A stretch of DNA of 64,000 nucleotides from NCBI RefSeq assembly GCF_019924045.1, contig NZ_JAHXBN010000021.1, positions 1 to 64,000 of the forward strand, written 5' to 3'. The notes below the pieces were generated by a model. That model did not search any database. It was given only the letters and a program-made list of their open reading frames with translations, and was not told where the DNA came from. Below, piece after piece: positions 36,130 through 44,851 of this stretch. The translations under genes were made by a program, and so were the position numbers. Within the stretch, counting starts at the first letter, position 1; the number at the start of each line of letters is the position of its first letter. This DNA comes from Dyadobacter fermentans. GTDB lineage: Bacteria > Bacteroidota > Bacteroidia > Cytophagales > Spirosomataceae.

Positions 36130-36378
36130 ATGCGCAATAAGATGTCTGCAACAGGGTTGAAAGAGCGATTGATTGACAGGATTAAAGAGATCGATGACGA
36201 GGATATTCTGGCCGAGGCTTACCGGTTGCTGGGAACGGATCCCGATTTGGAAGAGCCTTACCAATTGAATAGCGAACAGAAAACGGTTATTGACGAAGCA
36301 AGAACCCAAATCAAAAACGGGAACTACCTCACCCATAATCAGGCCAACAAAGAAATAGACGAATGGCTAAACAAGTAA
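36130..36378 (+). CDS. Antitoxin of RelE/ParE-type pair
   Basis: 82 residues, helical (LKERLIDRIKEIDDEDILAEAYRLLG...), with a C-terminal half that runs DEARTQIKNGNYLTHNQANKEIDEWL, the usual toxin-wrapping tail of these antitoxins. The start may be the ATG at 36130 or at 36142. It overlaps the toxin gene by 16 bases. No DNA-binding domain could be named with certainty. Confidence 0.8.
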   Translation: MRNKMSATGLKERLIDRIKEIDDEDILAEAYRLLGTDPDLEEPYQLNSEQKTVIDEARTQIKNGNYLTHNQANKEIDEWLNK

Positions 36379-36662
36379 TCTGGTCTGCCAGAGCACACAC
36401 TGATCGAAAACATATATTGGAATATTGGATTGACCGAAACAAATCCAAAAGGTACAGCCGGAAGCTGAATCGGCTTTTCAACGAAGCTATTCAACTGGTG
36501 GCTATTCATCCAAAAATAGGTAAGAGGACTAATATCGAGCACGTTCGCATCAAGCTTGTCCGGGACTATTTCATCATTTACGAAGAAACTCAATCGGAAA
36601 TACATATTCTGACGATTTGGAATAGTCATCAGGATCCGGAAAATTTGGAGTGGCAATTTTAA
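36363..36662 (+). CDS. RelE/ParE family toxin
   Basis: 99 residues with the RelE/ParE fold pattern: VIWSARAHTDRKHILEYW (first helix, 5-22), LNRLFNEAIQLVAIHPKIGKRT (helix 2 and turn) and strands VRDYFIIYEETQSEIHILTIWNSHQDP. This order and the final W-x-x-R/HQDP-type end point to the ParE/RelE superfamily. It would inhibit gyrase or cleave mRNA; sequence alone does not tell which. Its start lies inside the antitoxin gene. Confidence 0.88.
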   Translation: MAKQVIWSARAHTDRKHILEYWIDRNKSKRYSRKLNRLFNEAIQLVAIHPKIGKRTNIEHVRIKLVRDYFIIYEETQSEIHILTIWNSHQDPENLEWQF

Positions 36663-36664
36663 AC

Positions 36665-37333
36665 ATGATGACTCCAACACCGCACCGCTACTTCATTATC
36701 AACAAGCCGCAAAACATGGTTTCGCAATTCGTCAGTTCGCATGATGTGCGGTTGCTGGGTGCGTTGGATTTTGATTTTCCGGAGGGGACGCATGCTGTTG
36801 GGAGGCTGGATAGCCTTTCAGAAGGCCTGCTGATCCTTACTACCAATAAAAAAGTAACCAATCTGCTTTTCCTGGGCGAAGTGCCGCACAAGCGCAAGTA
36901 TTGGGTAAATGTGGGCCACATTGTGCCACCCGAAACGGTAGAGCTTCTGCGCACGGGCATTCCCATTCGCGTAAAGGGTGGCGGTTATTACATTACAGCG
37001 CCTTGCGAGGTCGAAATCATCGACCGGCCCGCGATTTTGAGCAAACATCAGAATGAAACCCAGCCCGATGTCCCGAATACCTGGCTGAGCATTACACTCA
37101 CAGAAGGCAAATACCACCAGGTGCGGAAGATGGTCCGGGAAGCCAATCACCGTTGCCGACGCCTTATTCGGGCCAGTATCGAGGATTTGGAGCTGGGCGA
37201 CCTGCCGCCCGGCGGAGTGAAGGAGATTGAGGAGGAAGAATTTTTCAGATTGCTGAAAATAGAAAACTGGAAGTCAGCGATTTCGTCCGGCGATTTTCTG
37301 TTGGAGCCGTCCATCGAAAATCCGGCATACTAA
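36665..37333 (+). CDS. 23S rRNA/tRNA pseudouridine synthase, RluE-like
   Basis: 222 residues from the ATG at 36665, 2 bases after the toxin stop. It belongs to the RsuA/RluB/E/F group: HAVGRLDSLSEGLLILT holds the catalytic Asp49, with KRKYWVNV and EGKYHQVRKMVREANHRC as the two other conserved blocks. There is no N-terminal S4 domain, which fits RluE (23S rRNA position 2457 in E. coli). The exact target in this species is inferred from that similarity. Confidence 0.88.
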   Translation: MMTPTPHRYFIINKPQNMVSQFVSSHDVRLLGALDFDFPEGTHAVGRLDSLSEGLLILTTNKKVTNLLFLGEVPHKRKYWVNVGHIVPPETVELLRTGIPIRVKGGGYYITAPCEVEIIDRPAILSKHQNETQPDVPNTWLSITLTEGKYHQVRKMVREANHRCRRLIRASIEDLELGDLPPGGVKEIEEEEFFRLLKIENWKSAISSGDFLLEPSIENPAY

Positions 37334-37383
37334 GGGCAGGTAGCATTAGTTTTAATCCACATTCACATTAAACTGATCGCGTC

Positions 37384-37755
37384 ATGAACCTCATTGGAAA
37401 CATTATCTGGCTTATTTTCGGCGGATTTGTCGTTTTTCTCGAATATATGGCCGCCGGGCTGGCGCTCTGCCTGACCATCATCGGTATCCCGTTCGGTATC
37501 CAGTGTTTTAAAATAGGTATTATGACGCTCTTTCCCTTCGGCCAGCATGTGCGTGAGGTACCGGGCGATTCGGGGTGTTTATCGACGATCTTCAACATCG
37601 TCTGGATTTTCCTCGGCGGGATCTGGATCGCACTGACGCATTTGATTTTTGGTATTTTGCTTGCGGTTACGATCATCGGTTTGCCATTTGCAAAACAGCA
37701 TTTCAAGCTCATGAGCCTCTCTTTTGCGCCATTTGGTAAGGAAATTTATTCATGA
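37384..37755 (+). CDS. YccF domain-containing membrane protein
   Basis: 123 residues with two tandem copies of the YccF (DUF307) unit: NIIWLIFGGFVVFLEYM...LTIIGIPFGIQCFK and NIVWIFLGGIWIALTHL...VTIIGLPFAKQHFK. Each has a hydrophobic helix followed by an IIG-x-PF motif. It is an inner-membrane protein of unknown function. It overlaps the oxidoreductase gene by 4 bases, so the pair is co-translated. Confidence 0.92.
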   Translation: MNLIGNIIWLIFGGFVVFLEYMAAGLALCLTIIGIPFGIQCFKIGIMTLFPFGQHVREVPGDSGCLSTIFNIVWIFLGGIWIALTHLIFGILLAVTIIGLPFAKQHFKLMSLSFAPFGKEIYS

Positions 37756-38741
37756 AAGCCATTATCATCACCGAGCCCGGCGCACCGGATGTGCTCCAAA
37801 TTCGGGAACGCGAAAGGCCGCTGCCGGCTGCATCAGAAGTGCTGATTAAGGTATACGCCGCGGGGGTGAACCGGCCGGATGTGTTCCAGAGAAAAGGCAA
37901 CTATCCGCCCCCGCCCGACGCGCCGCAGGATATTCCGGGATTGGAAGTGGCCGGTGTGATTGAAGAAATTGGTGCAGATGTGACAGCATGGAAGCCCGGT
38001 GATCGCGTGTGCGCGCTGCTCGCGGGCGGCGGTTATGCGGAATATGCGCTCGCGCAGGCAACACATTGCCTGCCCGTACCCGCAAGCTTAGATTTTGCTC
38101 AGGCAGCTTCGCTACCCGAAACAATGTTCACCGTTTGGCATAATGTATTTCAAAGGGGCCGATTGCAGGCAGGAGAGTGTTTCCTGGTGCACGGGGGGAG
38201 CAGCGGCATCGGTATTACCGCTATTCAGTTGGCCAAAGCATTCGGTGCGAAGGTGTTTACCACGGCAGGCTCGGATGAAAAATGCGAGGCTTGCACTGCA
38301 TTAGGCGCTGATATCAGCATTAATTACAAAACCACCGATTTCGAAGAAGTACTAAAAAAGCTGGGAGTAGACGTGATCCTCGATATGGTGGGAGGGGACT
38401 ATATTCCTAAAAACCTGCGATTACTACGCGAAGAAGGTCGCTTGGTTTTTATCAATACCATGAAAGGCGGCAAAGTGAAGGGAGCTGATGAGGTGGATTT
38501 TAGCCTGATCATGCGGAAGCGCCTGACAGTCAGCGGTAGCACGCTGCGTAACCGTGATCATGCCTTCAAAGCCGCATTAACTTCCGATATTCGAAAAAAC
38601 GTATGGCCGGTTTTAGAAAAAGCCCTCTTCAAACCGGTGATCGCGCGCACATTTCCGCTCGCTGAGGCGGCCCAGGCACATGCGTTAATGGAAACCAGTG
38701 ATCATATCGGCAAAATTATTCTGCTGAATCAATGGACGTAA
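37752..38741 (+). CDS. NAD(P)H-quinone oxidoreductase, zinc-independent MDR family (PIG3-like)
   Basis: 329 residues of the medium-chain dehydrogenase/reductase superfamily. The GroES-like part has GVNRPDVFQRKGNYPPPP and IPGLEVAGVIEEIG. The cofactor fold has HGGSSGIGITAIQLAKAFGA (about 139-158), and no structural zinc cysteines are seen. The PIG3-type pattern indicates quinone reduction with NADPH. Its last 26 bases overlap the converging alpha/beta hydrolase gene on the other strand. Confidence 0.92.
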   Translation: MKAIIITEPGAPDVLQIRERERPLPAASEVLIKVYAAGVNRPDVFQRKGNYPPPPDAPQDIPGLEVAGVIEEIGADVTAWKPGDRVCALLAGGGYAEYALAQATHCLPVPASLDFAQAASLPETMFTVWHNVFQRGRLQAGECFLVHGGSSGIGITAIQLAKAFGAKVFTTAGSDEKCEACTALGADISINYKTTDFEEVLKKLGVDVILDMVGGDYIPKNLRLLREEGRLVFINTMKGGKVKGADEVDFSLIMRKRLTVSGSTLRNRDHAFKAALTSDIRKNVWPVLEKALFKPVIARTFPLAEAAQAHALMETSDHIGKIILLNQWT

Positions 38742-39489
38742 GCCGGTGATTGAGGATTTTTGAAATCTGGTCGGCCTGGGCGTATACCATTAAATGTCCG
38801 CCCCCCTCGATGATAATGTCGGGCTTCACGATGATGATCGGGATAAGCTTGTCGGCCGTGCCGTGAATGTGGAAAATGTTTTCGACCCGCTCTTTGCGGT
38901 CCCAGCCGCTCATACGTGTCAGCGCCCATTTCAGGAACTTGGTGTCGGTATCGTGCAGGATCTGTTTCAGCAGCTTTTTCAACTCCGGCGTATCCGCTCC
39001 GAAATAATTATAAGTTACCCGGTTGGCCGATTTCAGCAAAGGCGCCGACAAGGGCGACATCAGCAAAAACTTGATCATCACCTGGTAAAACTTCGATAGA
39101 GGAACGCCGGTTGACATACTCGAAATGAGCGTAACCTGCTGCGGACATGCGATATCCGCAATTTCAGAAGCGACAACACCACCGAAAGAAAGCCCTACCA
39201 ACTGGAAAGGCTGGGATGTGTCGATTTGTTTGCTCAAACGGGCGGCATAATGCTGCAACGACTCTTTTTTCAAAGGCCTTACCCATTTGATATACTTCAC
39301 ATTCAACCTCGGATCGAGTTTGAGTTTGGTGAATACGCGCTCGTCGGCGCCGAGGCCACTGATAAAATACACATTCATTTTCTTAGCAGAAACGTCTGTT
39401 ACAGCGCTATCAGCGGCGCTTATCGCCTTTGTGCCGGAAAATGAAAGTAATGTCAATAGAAGACAGGAGTTACGTATATTCGAAAACAT
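38716..39489 (-). CDS. Exported alpha/beta hydrolase
   Basis: 257 residues with a signal-like hydrophobic N-terminus (about 1-26). Oxyanion-region motif ISGLGADERVF (43-53), nucleophile Ser101 in GLSFGG and a late catalytic His in EGGGHLMVY fit a small lipase/esterase-like hydrolase. The substrate is unknown. Its 3' end overlaps the oxidoreductase gene by 26 bases, so the convergent transcripts are complementary there. Confidence 0.85.
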   Translation of the reverse strand: MFSNIRNSCLLLTLLSFSGTKAISAADSAVTDVSAKKMNVYFISGLGADERVFTKLKLDPRLNVKYIKWVRPLKKESLQHYAARLSKQIDTSQPFQLVGLSFGGVVASEIADIACPQQVTLISSMSTGVPLSKFYQVMIKFLLMSPLSAPLLKSANRVTYNYFGADTPELKKLLKQILHDTDTKFLKWALTRMSGWDRKERVENIFHIHGTADKLIPIIIVKPDIIIEGGGHLMVYAQADQISKILNHRLTSIDSAE

Positions 39490-39538
39490 GATGGAGTGCT
39501 TTCACTTGAATATACGAACTCCTGCAAAAATAGTGCCG

Positions 39539-41488
39539 CTATTTTGCAAAATTGAATCGCACGCCGCCCATCAGCCATCGACCGGGCATTACAGAACCGA
39601 GGATATCGCTGTATTGCTTGTCAAAGGCATTGTCGGCCTGGACAAATATGCCCAGCTGGCGTTTCAGGAAAGCGTATTCGGCTTTGGCGTTGAGTATAAA
39701 GTAATTTTTTGAAATAGCCGCTTCGATGGCCAGTGCTTCACGTTCCGCGCGTTTTTTGTACAAACCGTTGACACTGAGTGAAAGCCCGCCGACCTGATAA
39801 ATGGCAGAAAAATTGGCGAGGAATTTGGCATGCGACGAAAGGTAAAATGACTGGATCTGGCTTTTGTTGTCGCTATCGAGCCATGTGAGACCGGCGTTAA
39901 CGAGCAATTTCTGGTTGTCGGAAATGGTGTTTGCCGACTGGATATCCAGCTCAAAACCGGTCGTGTTTACCTCGGCGATGTTCAATGCGAGACCGAATGT
40001 GCCCGTCGGCGAGAGATTATCCTTGCGCGGCATTTGGGCATATGGGGTGGTAACGTAGTCGATCAGGTCTTTTTGGCGGCGTTGGAAAAAGGTGCCGGAA
40101 ACTTTAAGCTGTGCGGCAGGACTGCTGGTCAGGAACCAATCCGCACCTGCTTCGTAGCTGAACGAGCGCTCCGCTTTCAGATCGGGGTTGCCGACACTGC
40201 CGCCCGTGACGAGCTTCTTCGCGTAGTTGTTGTAACGCTCTGTGAAATCGGCGTCGCGGATGGTCTTGCCGGCGCTAGCACGCAGTTGCCAACCCGCTTT
40301 TTTGTAGGATAAATTGATTTGGGGTGAAACCTCGGTACCGATGCTCTCGCGCCAGTCCATGCGCACGGAAGGCGTTACTGTAAAATCATCCCCGATATTC
40401 TGCACCACCGACACAAACGGTGCAAGCTGGTTCAGCGTATGGTTGCCGCGGTCGTTGGATTTGATATTACGCTGCTGAAAATTGATGCCCGCGATCAGGT
40501 TGGTGTTCGAAGCAAGGCCCTGCTGCAAAGTGGCGAGCCCCTGCCATAATTTCGATTTGCTGCTGTTGGCAATGGAATGCGGGTTAAAGAGGTAAGTATC
40601 CTGCACCGATTTAAAGCCACCGTCGAGCGAAAATGCCGTTTTGTTTTTCTGATAACCCAGTCGGACCTGGTTCCAGGACATTTTGACTTTCTCACTGGCC
40701 GTGTCGGATTTCAAGACGGTGTAGAAATTCTGGGCCGCAAAATCGCGGTGGTCGTAAGAACTGCGGACAGCGAGGTTCCAGTTTGGGGAAATGGCATAGC
40801 TTAGCGACAAAGAAGCGGTATTGTTGTGGAAATAGCCTTTGATACCACGTTGCCGTACGCCGGAAGCATTATTGGAAAGAAACCCTCCCGAAACTGCCAG
40901 CTTGTTGCGCTGCACAAATGCTCCCACATTGGCATTGAACAACCCATACTCACCGGCACTGACGCCGCCATTAATCTGCGTTTTTTGCGCGACGTTACCG
41001 TCTGTTGCAGTAGTCAGGCGCGCCGCGAAAGTTTTGGAAATCACGTGAATCACCCCGCCTACTGCATCAGAGCCATACAATGCCGACGAAGCGCCTTTCA
41101 AAACCTCGATCCGATCGATCTCGGCGGGCGAAATAGGGATGTAGCTATTAAAATGCCCGGTGTTGGGATCGTTGAGGCGAATGCCGTCGAGGATCACGAG
41201 CACCTGCTGGAATGTACCGCCGCGCAAAACAATGTCGCTCTGCGAACCTTGTGGTCCCCGTGCCTGTATTTCGACGCCCGGCACGTAGCGCAGCAGGTCG
41301 TCGATGCTATGCACCGGCAGCTGCTGGAAATATTCGCCTTTGATGACGGCAATGTTGCGGCCGGTTTGTGATGCACGCTTTTCGACAAGAGACGAAGTGA
41401 CCGTTACCGGGTCGAGTGATATTTCCTGCGCCAGGGCCAGATTTGCGATGAGGGATAGCAAGAGGGTGGTTATGTAATGGTGCTTCAT
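39539..41488 (-). CDS. TonB-dependent outer-membrane receptor (BtuB-like)
   Basis: 649 residues from the ATG at 41488, which opens on a signal peptide ending ALAQE; an upstream extension of 34 codons runs through repeat DNA and is rejected. There is no carboxypeptidase-like N-terminal domain. The plug (about 25-150) shows VLVILDGIRLNDPNTGHFN and EVLKGASSALYGSDAVGGVIHVIS, followed by a 22-strand barrel ending ... GGVRFNFAK with terminal aromatic residue. It resembles BtuB/colicin receptors for cobalamin or chelates. A divergent MocR-type regulator adjoins it, with a repeat-laden 5' leader between. Confidence 0.9.
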   Translation of the reverse strand: MKHHYITTLLLSLIANLALAQEISLDPVTVTSSLVEKRASQTGRNIAVIKGEYFQQLPVHSIDDLLRYVPGVEIQARGPQGSQSDIVLRGGTFQQVLVILDGIRLNDPNTGHFNSYIPISPAEIDRIEVLKGASSALYGSDAVGGVIHVISKTFAARLTTATDGNVAQKTQINGGVSAGEYGLFNANVGAFVQRNKLAVSGGFLSNNASGVRQRGIKGYFHNNTASLSLSYAISPNWNLAVRSSYDHRDFAAQNFYTVLKSDTASEKVKMSWNQVRLGYQKNKTAFSLDGGFKSVQDTYLFNPHSIANSSKSKLWQGLATLQQGLASNTNLIAGINFQQRNIKSNDRGNHTLNQLAPFVSVVQNIGDDFTVTPSVRMDWRESIGTEVSPQINLSYKKAGWQLRASAGKTIRDADFTERYNNYAKKLVTGGSVGNPDLKAERSFSYEAGADWFLTSSPAAQLKVSGTFFQRRQKDLIDYVTTPYAQMPRKDNLSPTGTFGLALNIAEVNTTGFELDIQSANTISDNQKLLVNAGLTWLDSDNKSQIQSFYLSSHAKFLANFSAIYQVGGLSLSVNGLYKKRAEREALAIEAAISKNYFILNAKAEYAFLKRQLGIFVQADNAFDKQYSDILGSVMPGRWLMGGVRFNFAK

Positions 41489-41520
41489 GGGTTGTTTGTA
41501 ACGATTGGTGTTTTTTGACC

Positions 41521-41540
41521 GCCCATGGTCGACCATGGGC
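41521..41540. repeat. Perfect 20-bp palindrome
   Basis: GCCCATGGTCGACCATGGGC reads the same on both strands. It lies in the leader of the TonB receptor and contains the same ATGGTC/GACCAT element that recurs at 41549-41562 and 41600-41627. Confidence 0.85.
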
Positions 41541-41548
41541 CTTCGGCC

Positions 41549-41627
41549 GACCATAGACCATTGTTGGTCATTAACTAAAACTGGTTTCATTTCAAAGGCA
41601 TGGTCGATGGTCTATGGTCTATGGTCG
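41549..41627. repeat. ATGGTC heptamer repeats forming an inverted array
   Basis: Two GACCAT[AT] heptamers at 41549-41562 and four tandem ATGGTC[GT] heptamers at 41600-41627. A 13-base stem (41549-41561 with 41607-41619) is perfect. With the adjacent 20-bp palindrome this makes a strong secondary-structure region in the receptor leader. Similar ATGGTC-rich intergenic repeats are known to me from other Bacteroidota. Confidence 0.75.
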
Positions 41628-41664
41628 GATTCAGACAATCGGCGGTCCGCGGTCATTTCTCATA

Positions 41665-41672
41665 CAAAACTA
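41665..41672 (-). promoter_or_regulatory. Candidate promoter -7 box of the TonB receptor
   Basis: Exact TAnnTTTG match (TAGTTTTG on the minus strand), 176 bases upstream of the receptor ATG. The palindrome and heptamer array would all be in the 5' UTR. Confidence 0.45.
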
Positions 41673-41712
41673 CTATCTTACCGGCCCGTTTATATGCTCC
41701 GGTTTAAATCTA

Positions 41713-43200
41713 ATGAGTAGTCCGGTTGAAATACCATTCAAAAATGTGATCCTGTTGGACCGTGCGTCCGGGACACCTGTTTATTTACAAATTGCACACC
41801 AGATGATCAACGCCATTCAACGCGGCGTGCTCGTTACAGGGGTGCAACTGCCTGGTACACGTGCACTTGCGGAAATGCTCGACGTGCACCGAAAAACCGT
41901 CGTGGCCGCTTACAACGAACTCGATGCGCAAGGCTGGATCGAAATGCTGCCGAACCGCGGAACGTTTGTCACCCGGAAGAGCCCGGTGGTGAGGGGTAGT
42001 GCGTTGTCGGCGAATGTGAGCGATTTGAAACAATACCCACAGCAAACCGGCTTCGCATTTGAGGAAAGCATGCTGCTGGATCGTCCGCTGTCGCTCTCGC
42101 GCGTCGACCTGGAATTTACCGACGGCCTCCCGGACGTGCGCCTCGCCCCTATGGACAAGCTCGCGAAGGCGTATTCGAGTGTTTTGAGAAGAAATAACAA
42201 CCGGAAATACCTTACCTATTCGCACGTCGAGGGAAATATCTGGTTCCGTGAGCGGCTGGCGACATACCTGAACAACACCCGCGGCCTGCATATCGGCGCA
42301 GAGAATATCATCACGACCCGCGGCATTCAGATGGGCATTTACCTGGCGTCGACGTTACTGCTGAAAAAGGGCGATAATGTGGTGGTAGGCGACCTGAGCT
42401 ACTATGTCGCTAATATGATTTTCCAACAGGCTGGTGCCAATATCCTTTCGGTGTCTGTGGATGATCAGGGGATTTCTGTGGAAGCAGTGAGGGAACTGTG
42501 CGAGCGCACACCGATCCGCATGCTGTATATCACGCCGCATCACCATTACCCGACGACGGTTACTCTGAGCGCCGAGCGGCGGGTGGAATTGCTCAACCTG
42601 TCGGTGCAATATGGGTTCATCATCCTGGAAGACGATCACGATTATGATTTCCATTATAACAGCAGTCCGGTATTGCCGCTGGCGAGCGCCGATGGGGCAG
42701 GAATGGTCGTTTATGTAGGCTCGTTTTGCAAGGCGCTCGCGCCCGGATTACGTTCGGGGTACGTGGTGGCGCCGCAGAACCTGATCCGGGAACTGGGCAA
42801 AATGCGGCGGATTATCGACCGGCAGGGTGACCTGATGATGGAACAGGCACTGGCCGAACTGCTCGATGAGGGCGAAATCCAGCGGCATATTAAGAAAGCC
42901 CAAAAGGTTTACCATCAGCGGCGTGACCTGTTTACCGAGTTGTTGGAAAGTGATTTCAAGCCCTATCTGACATTTAAAGCCCCACCGGGCGGTCTGGCGA
43001 TCTGGACGGAGTGGCGGCGCGACATTAACCTCATGCGCGTGAGCAAGGAATGCCTGCGCGAAAACCTGCATTTGCCGCAAACATTGCTGTTCCAAACCGG
43101 GCGCCTCAGCGCCATGCGGCTCGGGTTCGGCAGCCTGGATGAGAAGGAGTTGCGCGAAGCTACTTCCATTCTAAAATCAGCGCTGGAAAAGACCAGCTAA
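41713..43200 (+). CDS. MocR/PdxR-type transcriptional regulator (GntR HTH + aminotransferase)
   Basis: 495 residues from the ATG at 41713; the open frame extends 33 codons upstream through repeat DNA. A GntR winged helix (about 15-85; YLQIAHQMINAIQRGVLVTG, LPGTRALAEMLDVHRKTVVAAY) is fused to a fold-type I aminotransferase domain with PLP-binding Lys340 in SFCKALAPGLRSGY and Asp in LEDDHDYDF. Such regulators use PLP as effector and often control B6, GABA or amino-acid genes. Divergent placement suggests it governs the TonB receptor and itself. Confidence 0.92.
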   Translation: MSSPVEIPFKNVILLDRASGTPVYLQIAHQMINAIQRGVLVTGVQLPGTRALAEMLDVHRKTVVAAYNELDAQGWIEMLPNRGTFVTRKSPVVRGSALSANVSDLKQYPQQTGFAFEESMLLDRPLSLSRVDLEFTDGLPDVRLAPMDKLAKAYSSVLRRNNNRKYLTYSHVEGNIWFRERLATYLNNTRGLHIGAENIITTRGIQMGIYLASTLLLKKGDNVVVGDLSYYVANMIFQQAGANILSVSVDDQGISVEAVRELCERTPIRMLYITPHHHYPTTVTLSAERRVELLNLSVQYGFIILEDDHDYDFHYNSSPVLPLASADGAGMVVYVGSFCKALAPGLRSGYVVAPQNLIRELGKMRRIIDRQGDLMMEQALAELLDEGEIQRHIKKAQKVYHQRRDLFTELLESDFKPYLTFKAPPGGLAIWTEWRRDINLMRVSKECLRENLHLPQTLLFQTGRLSAMRLGFGSLDEKELREATSILKSALEKTS

Positions 43201-43283
43201 TGCAGTAACCGCGGTTGGAATGCTGATTTATTCAATTAATTTGGGATAAATTCCTATTTCGTGCATTTCAACCTGACTTCCGC

Positions 43284-44636
43284 ATGAACAAACGTACTTT
43301 CATTAAACTTTCATCCGCATTAATGACGGCTCCTTTACTTTCCCCGCTGAGCGGCTGGGGCAATAGCGACAAGCTCCGCAACTGGGCAGGCAACCTGGAA
43401 TACAGCACTGAAAAACTCGATTTGGGTAAAAACTTGCAGCAGGTACAAACGCTTGTCAAGAAATACCCCAAACTGAAAGTGCTCGGCACACGGCATTGTT
43501 TCAACGACATTGCGGATACGAAAGACCAGTTCATTACGGTCGTTGGTGCGGAAGAAGTCATTGATCTGGATACCAAAAATAAAACCGTCACTGTCAACGG
43601 CGGGTTGAAATATGGCCAGCTGGCACCCTACCTGCACGACAAGGGCTTCGCATTGCATAACCTGGCTTCGTTGCCGCACATTTCGGTAGCGGGTGCATGT
43701 GCTACGGCCACGCACGGGTCAGGTGAGAAGAATGGGAACCTCGCCACTGCGGTTTCGGCGATGGAGATTGTGACGGCGGATGGGGAGGTGGTGAAGTTGA
43801 GCAGGGAGAAAGACGGGGAAAAATTCAATGCGGCGGTAGTGCATTTGGGTGCGCTTGGCGTGGTAAATAAGGTGACGCTGGACGTTCAGCCGACGTTTTT
43901 TATGGATCAACATGTCTACGAAAATTTACCGTTGACACAATTGAAAGAGCATTTTGATGAGATACAATCAAGCGGATATAGTGTGAGTTTGTTTACTAAC
44001 TGGGCAAGCGATTCGATTACAGAAGTGTGGATTAAGCACCAGTTAACCAGTTCAAAATTCCCGTTAGTACGGGCGGACAAGGTCTTTTTCGGAGCCAAAC
44101 TGGCTACGAAAAACCTGCATCCGATTCCCGAACTTTCAGCCGAAAACTGTACCGAGCAAATGGGCGTGCCGGGGCCGTGGTATGAGCGTATGCCGCATTT
44201 CAAAATGGGTTTTACGCCCAGCAGCGGCAAGGAACTGCAAACGGAATACTTTGTGCCAAGGAAAAATGCGGTGGATGCGATACTGGCCATTTCCAAAATG
44301 GGTAACCAAATCAGCCCGCATTTGTTTACATCCGAAGTCAGGACAATCGCGGCGGATAATCTCTGGCTCAGCCCGTGTTACAAGCAGGATTCGGTGGCGA
44401 TCCATTTTACGTGGAAACAGGATTGGCCGGCTGTGCGCAAACTGCTGCCGGTGATTGAGCAGGAACTTGCGCCATTTAATCCACGGCCGCATTGGGGCAA
44501 ATTGTTTACCGTTTCGCCGGGGTTACTGGAAAAACGGTATGAGAAATTGCCGGAATTCAGGGAGCTGGCTGCCCAAATGGACCCGAATGGCAAGTTTCGC
44601 AACGCGTTTTTGAATTTGAATGTTTTTAAGAAATAG
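43284..44636 (+). CDS. FAD-linked alditol/xylitol oxidase-like protein
   Basis: 450 residues. The N-terminal 27 residues are a secretion-like segment (MNKRTFIKLSSALMTAPLLS...), so it is probably exported. The FAD_binding_4 domain has LGTRHCFND (His71 is the likely covalent flavin attachment site, as in alditol oxidase) and VAGACATATHGSGEKNGNL. The C-terminal half is the D-arabinono-1,4-lactone oxidase (ALO) type, with HWGKLF near the end. It would oxidise a polyol or aldonolactone with oxygen. A hairpin-rich region follows the stop. Confidence 0.87.
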   Translation: MNKRTFIKLSSALMTAPLLSPLSGWGNSDKLRNWAGNLEYSTEKLDLGKNLQQVQTLVKKYPKLKVLGTRHCFNDIADTKDQFITVVGAEEVIDLDTKNKTVTVNGGLKYGQLAPYLHDKGFALHNLASLPHISVAGACATATHGSGEKNGNLATAVSAMEIVTADGEVVKLSREKDGEKFNAAVVHLGALGVVNKVTLDVQPTFFMDQHVYENLPLTQLKEHFDEIQSSGYSVSLFTNWASDSITEVWIKHQLTSSKFPLVRADKVFFGAKLATKNLHPIPELSAENCTEQMGVPGPWYERMPHFKMGFTPSSGKELQTEYFVPRKNAVDAILAISKMGNQISPHLFTSEVRTIAADNLWLSPCYKQDSVAIHFTWKQDWPAVRKLLPVIEQELAPFNPRPHWGKLFTVSPGLLEKRYEKLPEFRELAAQMDPNGKFRNAFLNLNVFKK

Positions 44637-44741
44637 CGCGAAGCATAAATATAGCGCGAAGTTCCTGCTTCGCGCAACCTATTTGCAGGCCTCCGGCCGG
44701 TCAAACTTGCGTCTTTCGTTTGTGACCGGCCGGAGGCCTGC
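44633..44741. repeat. REP-like block: direct repeat plus two hairpins
   Basis: Direct repeat ATAGCGCGAAG at 44633-44643 and 44651-44661; hairpin GCGCGAAG/CTTCGCGC (44654-44661 and 44668-44675, 6-base loop); and a 19-bp perfect inverted repeat (44685-44703 and 44723-44741, 19-base loop). The first repeat includes the oxidase stop codon. It may end transcription or be an extragenic palindromic repeat. Confidence 0.7.
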
Positions 44742-44851
44742 GAATAATGTGGGTGAACCGGGAGCTTCACCCGATCTCGACGGAATTAAATAGCCATTGG
44801 AAGCGTTTACTTTTATGTGACTCATCTTCCATAAGTAAACAAATACTTCTG

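Noticed and set aside
35047..36336. 429-codon minus-strand open frame
   Set aside because: It lies antisense to the DUF3500 gene, whose plus-strand product has the family hallmark and a signal peptide. The long frame comes from codon bias.
41600..41627. Tandem heptamers as a CRISPR array
   Set aside because: Units are 7 bases with no spacers and no cas genes nearby.
41489..41712. Cobalamin riboswitch upstream of the BtuB-like receptor
   Set aside because: No B12-box-like core was seen; the leader is occupied by ATGGTC repeats.
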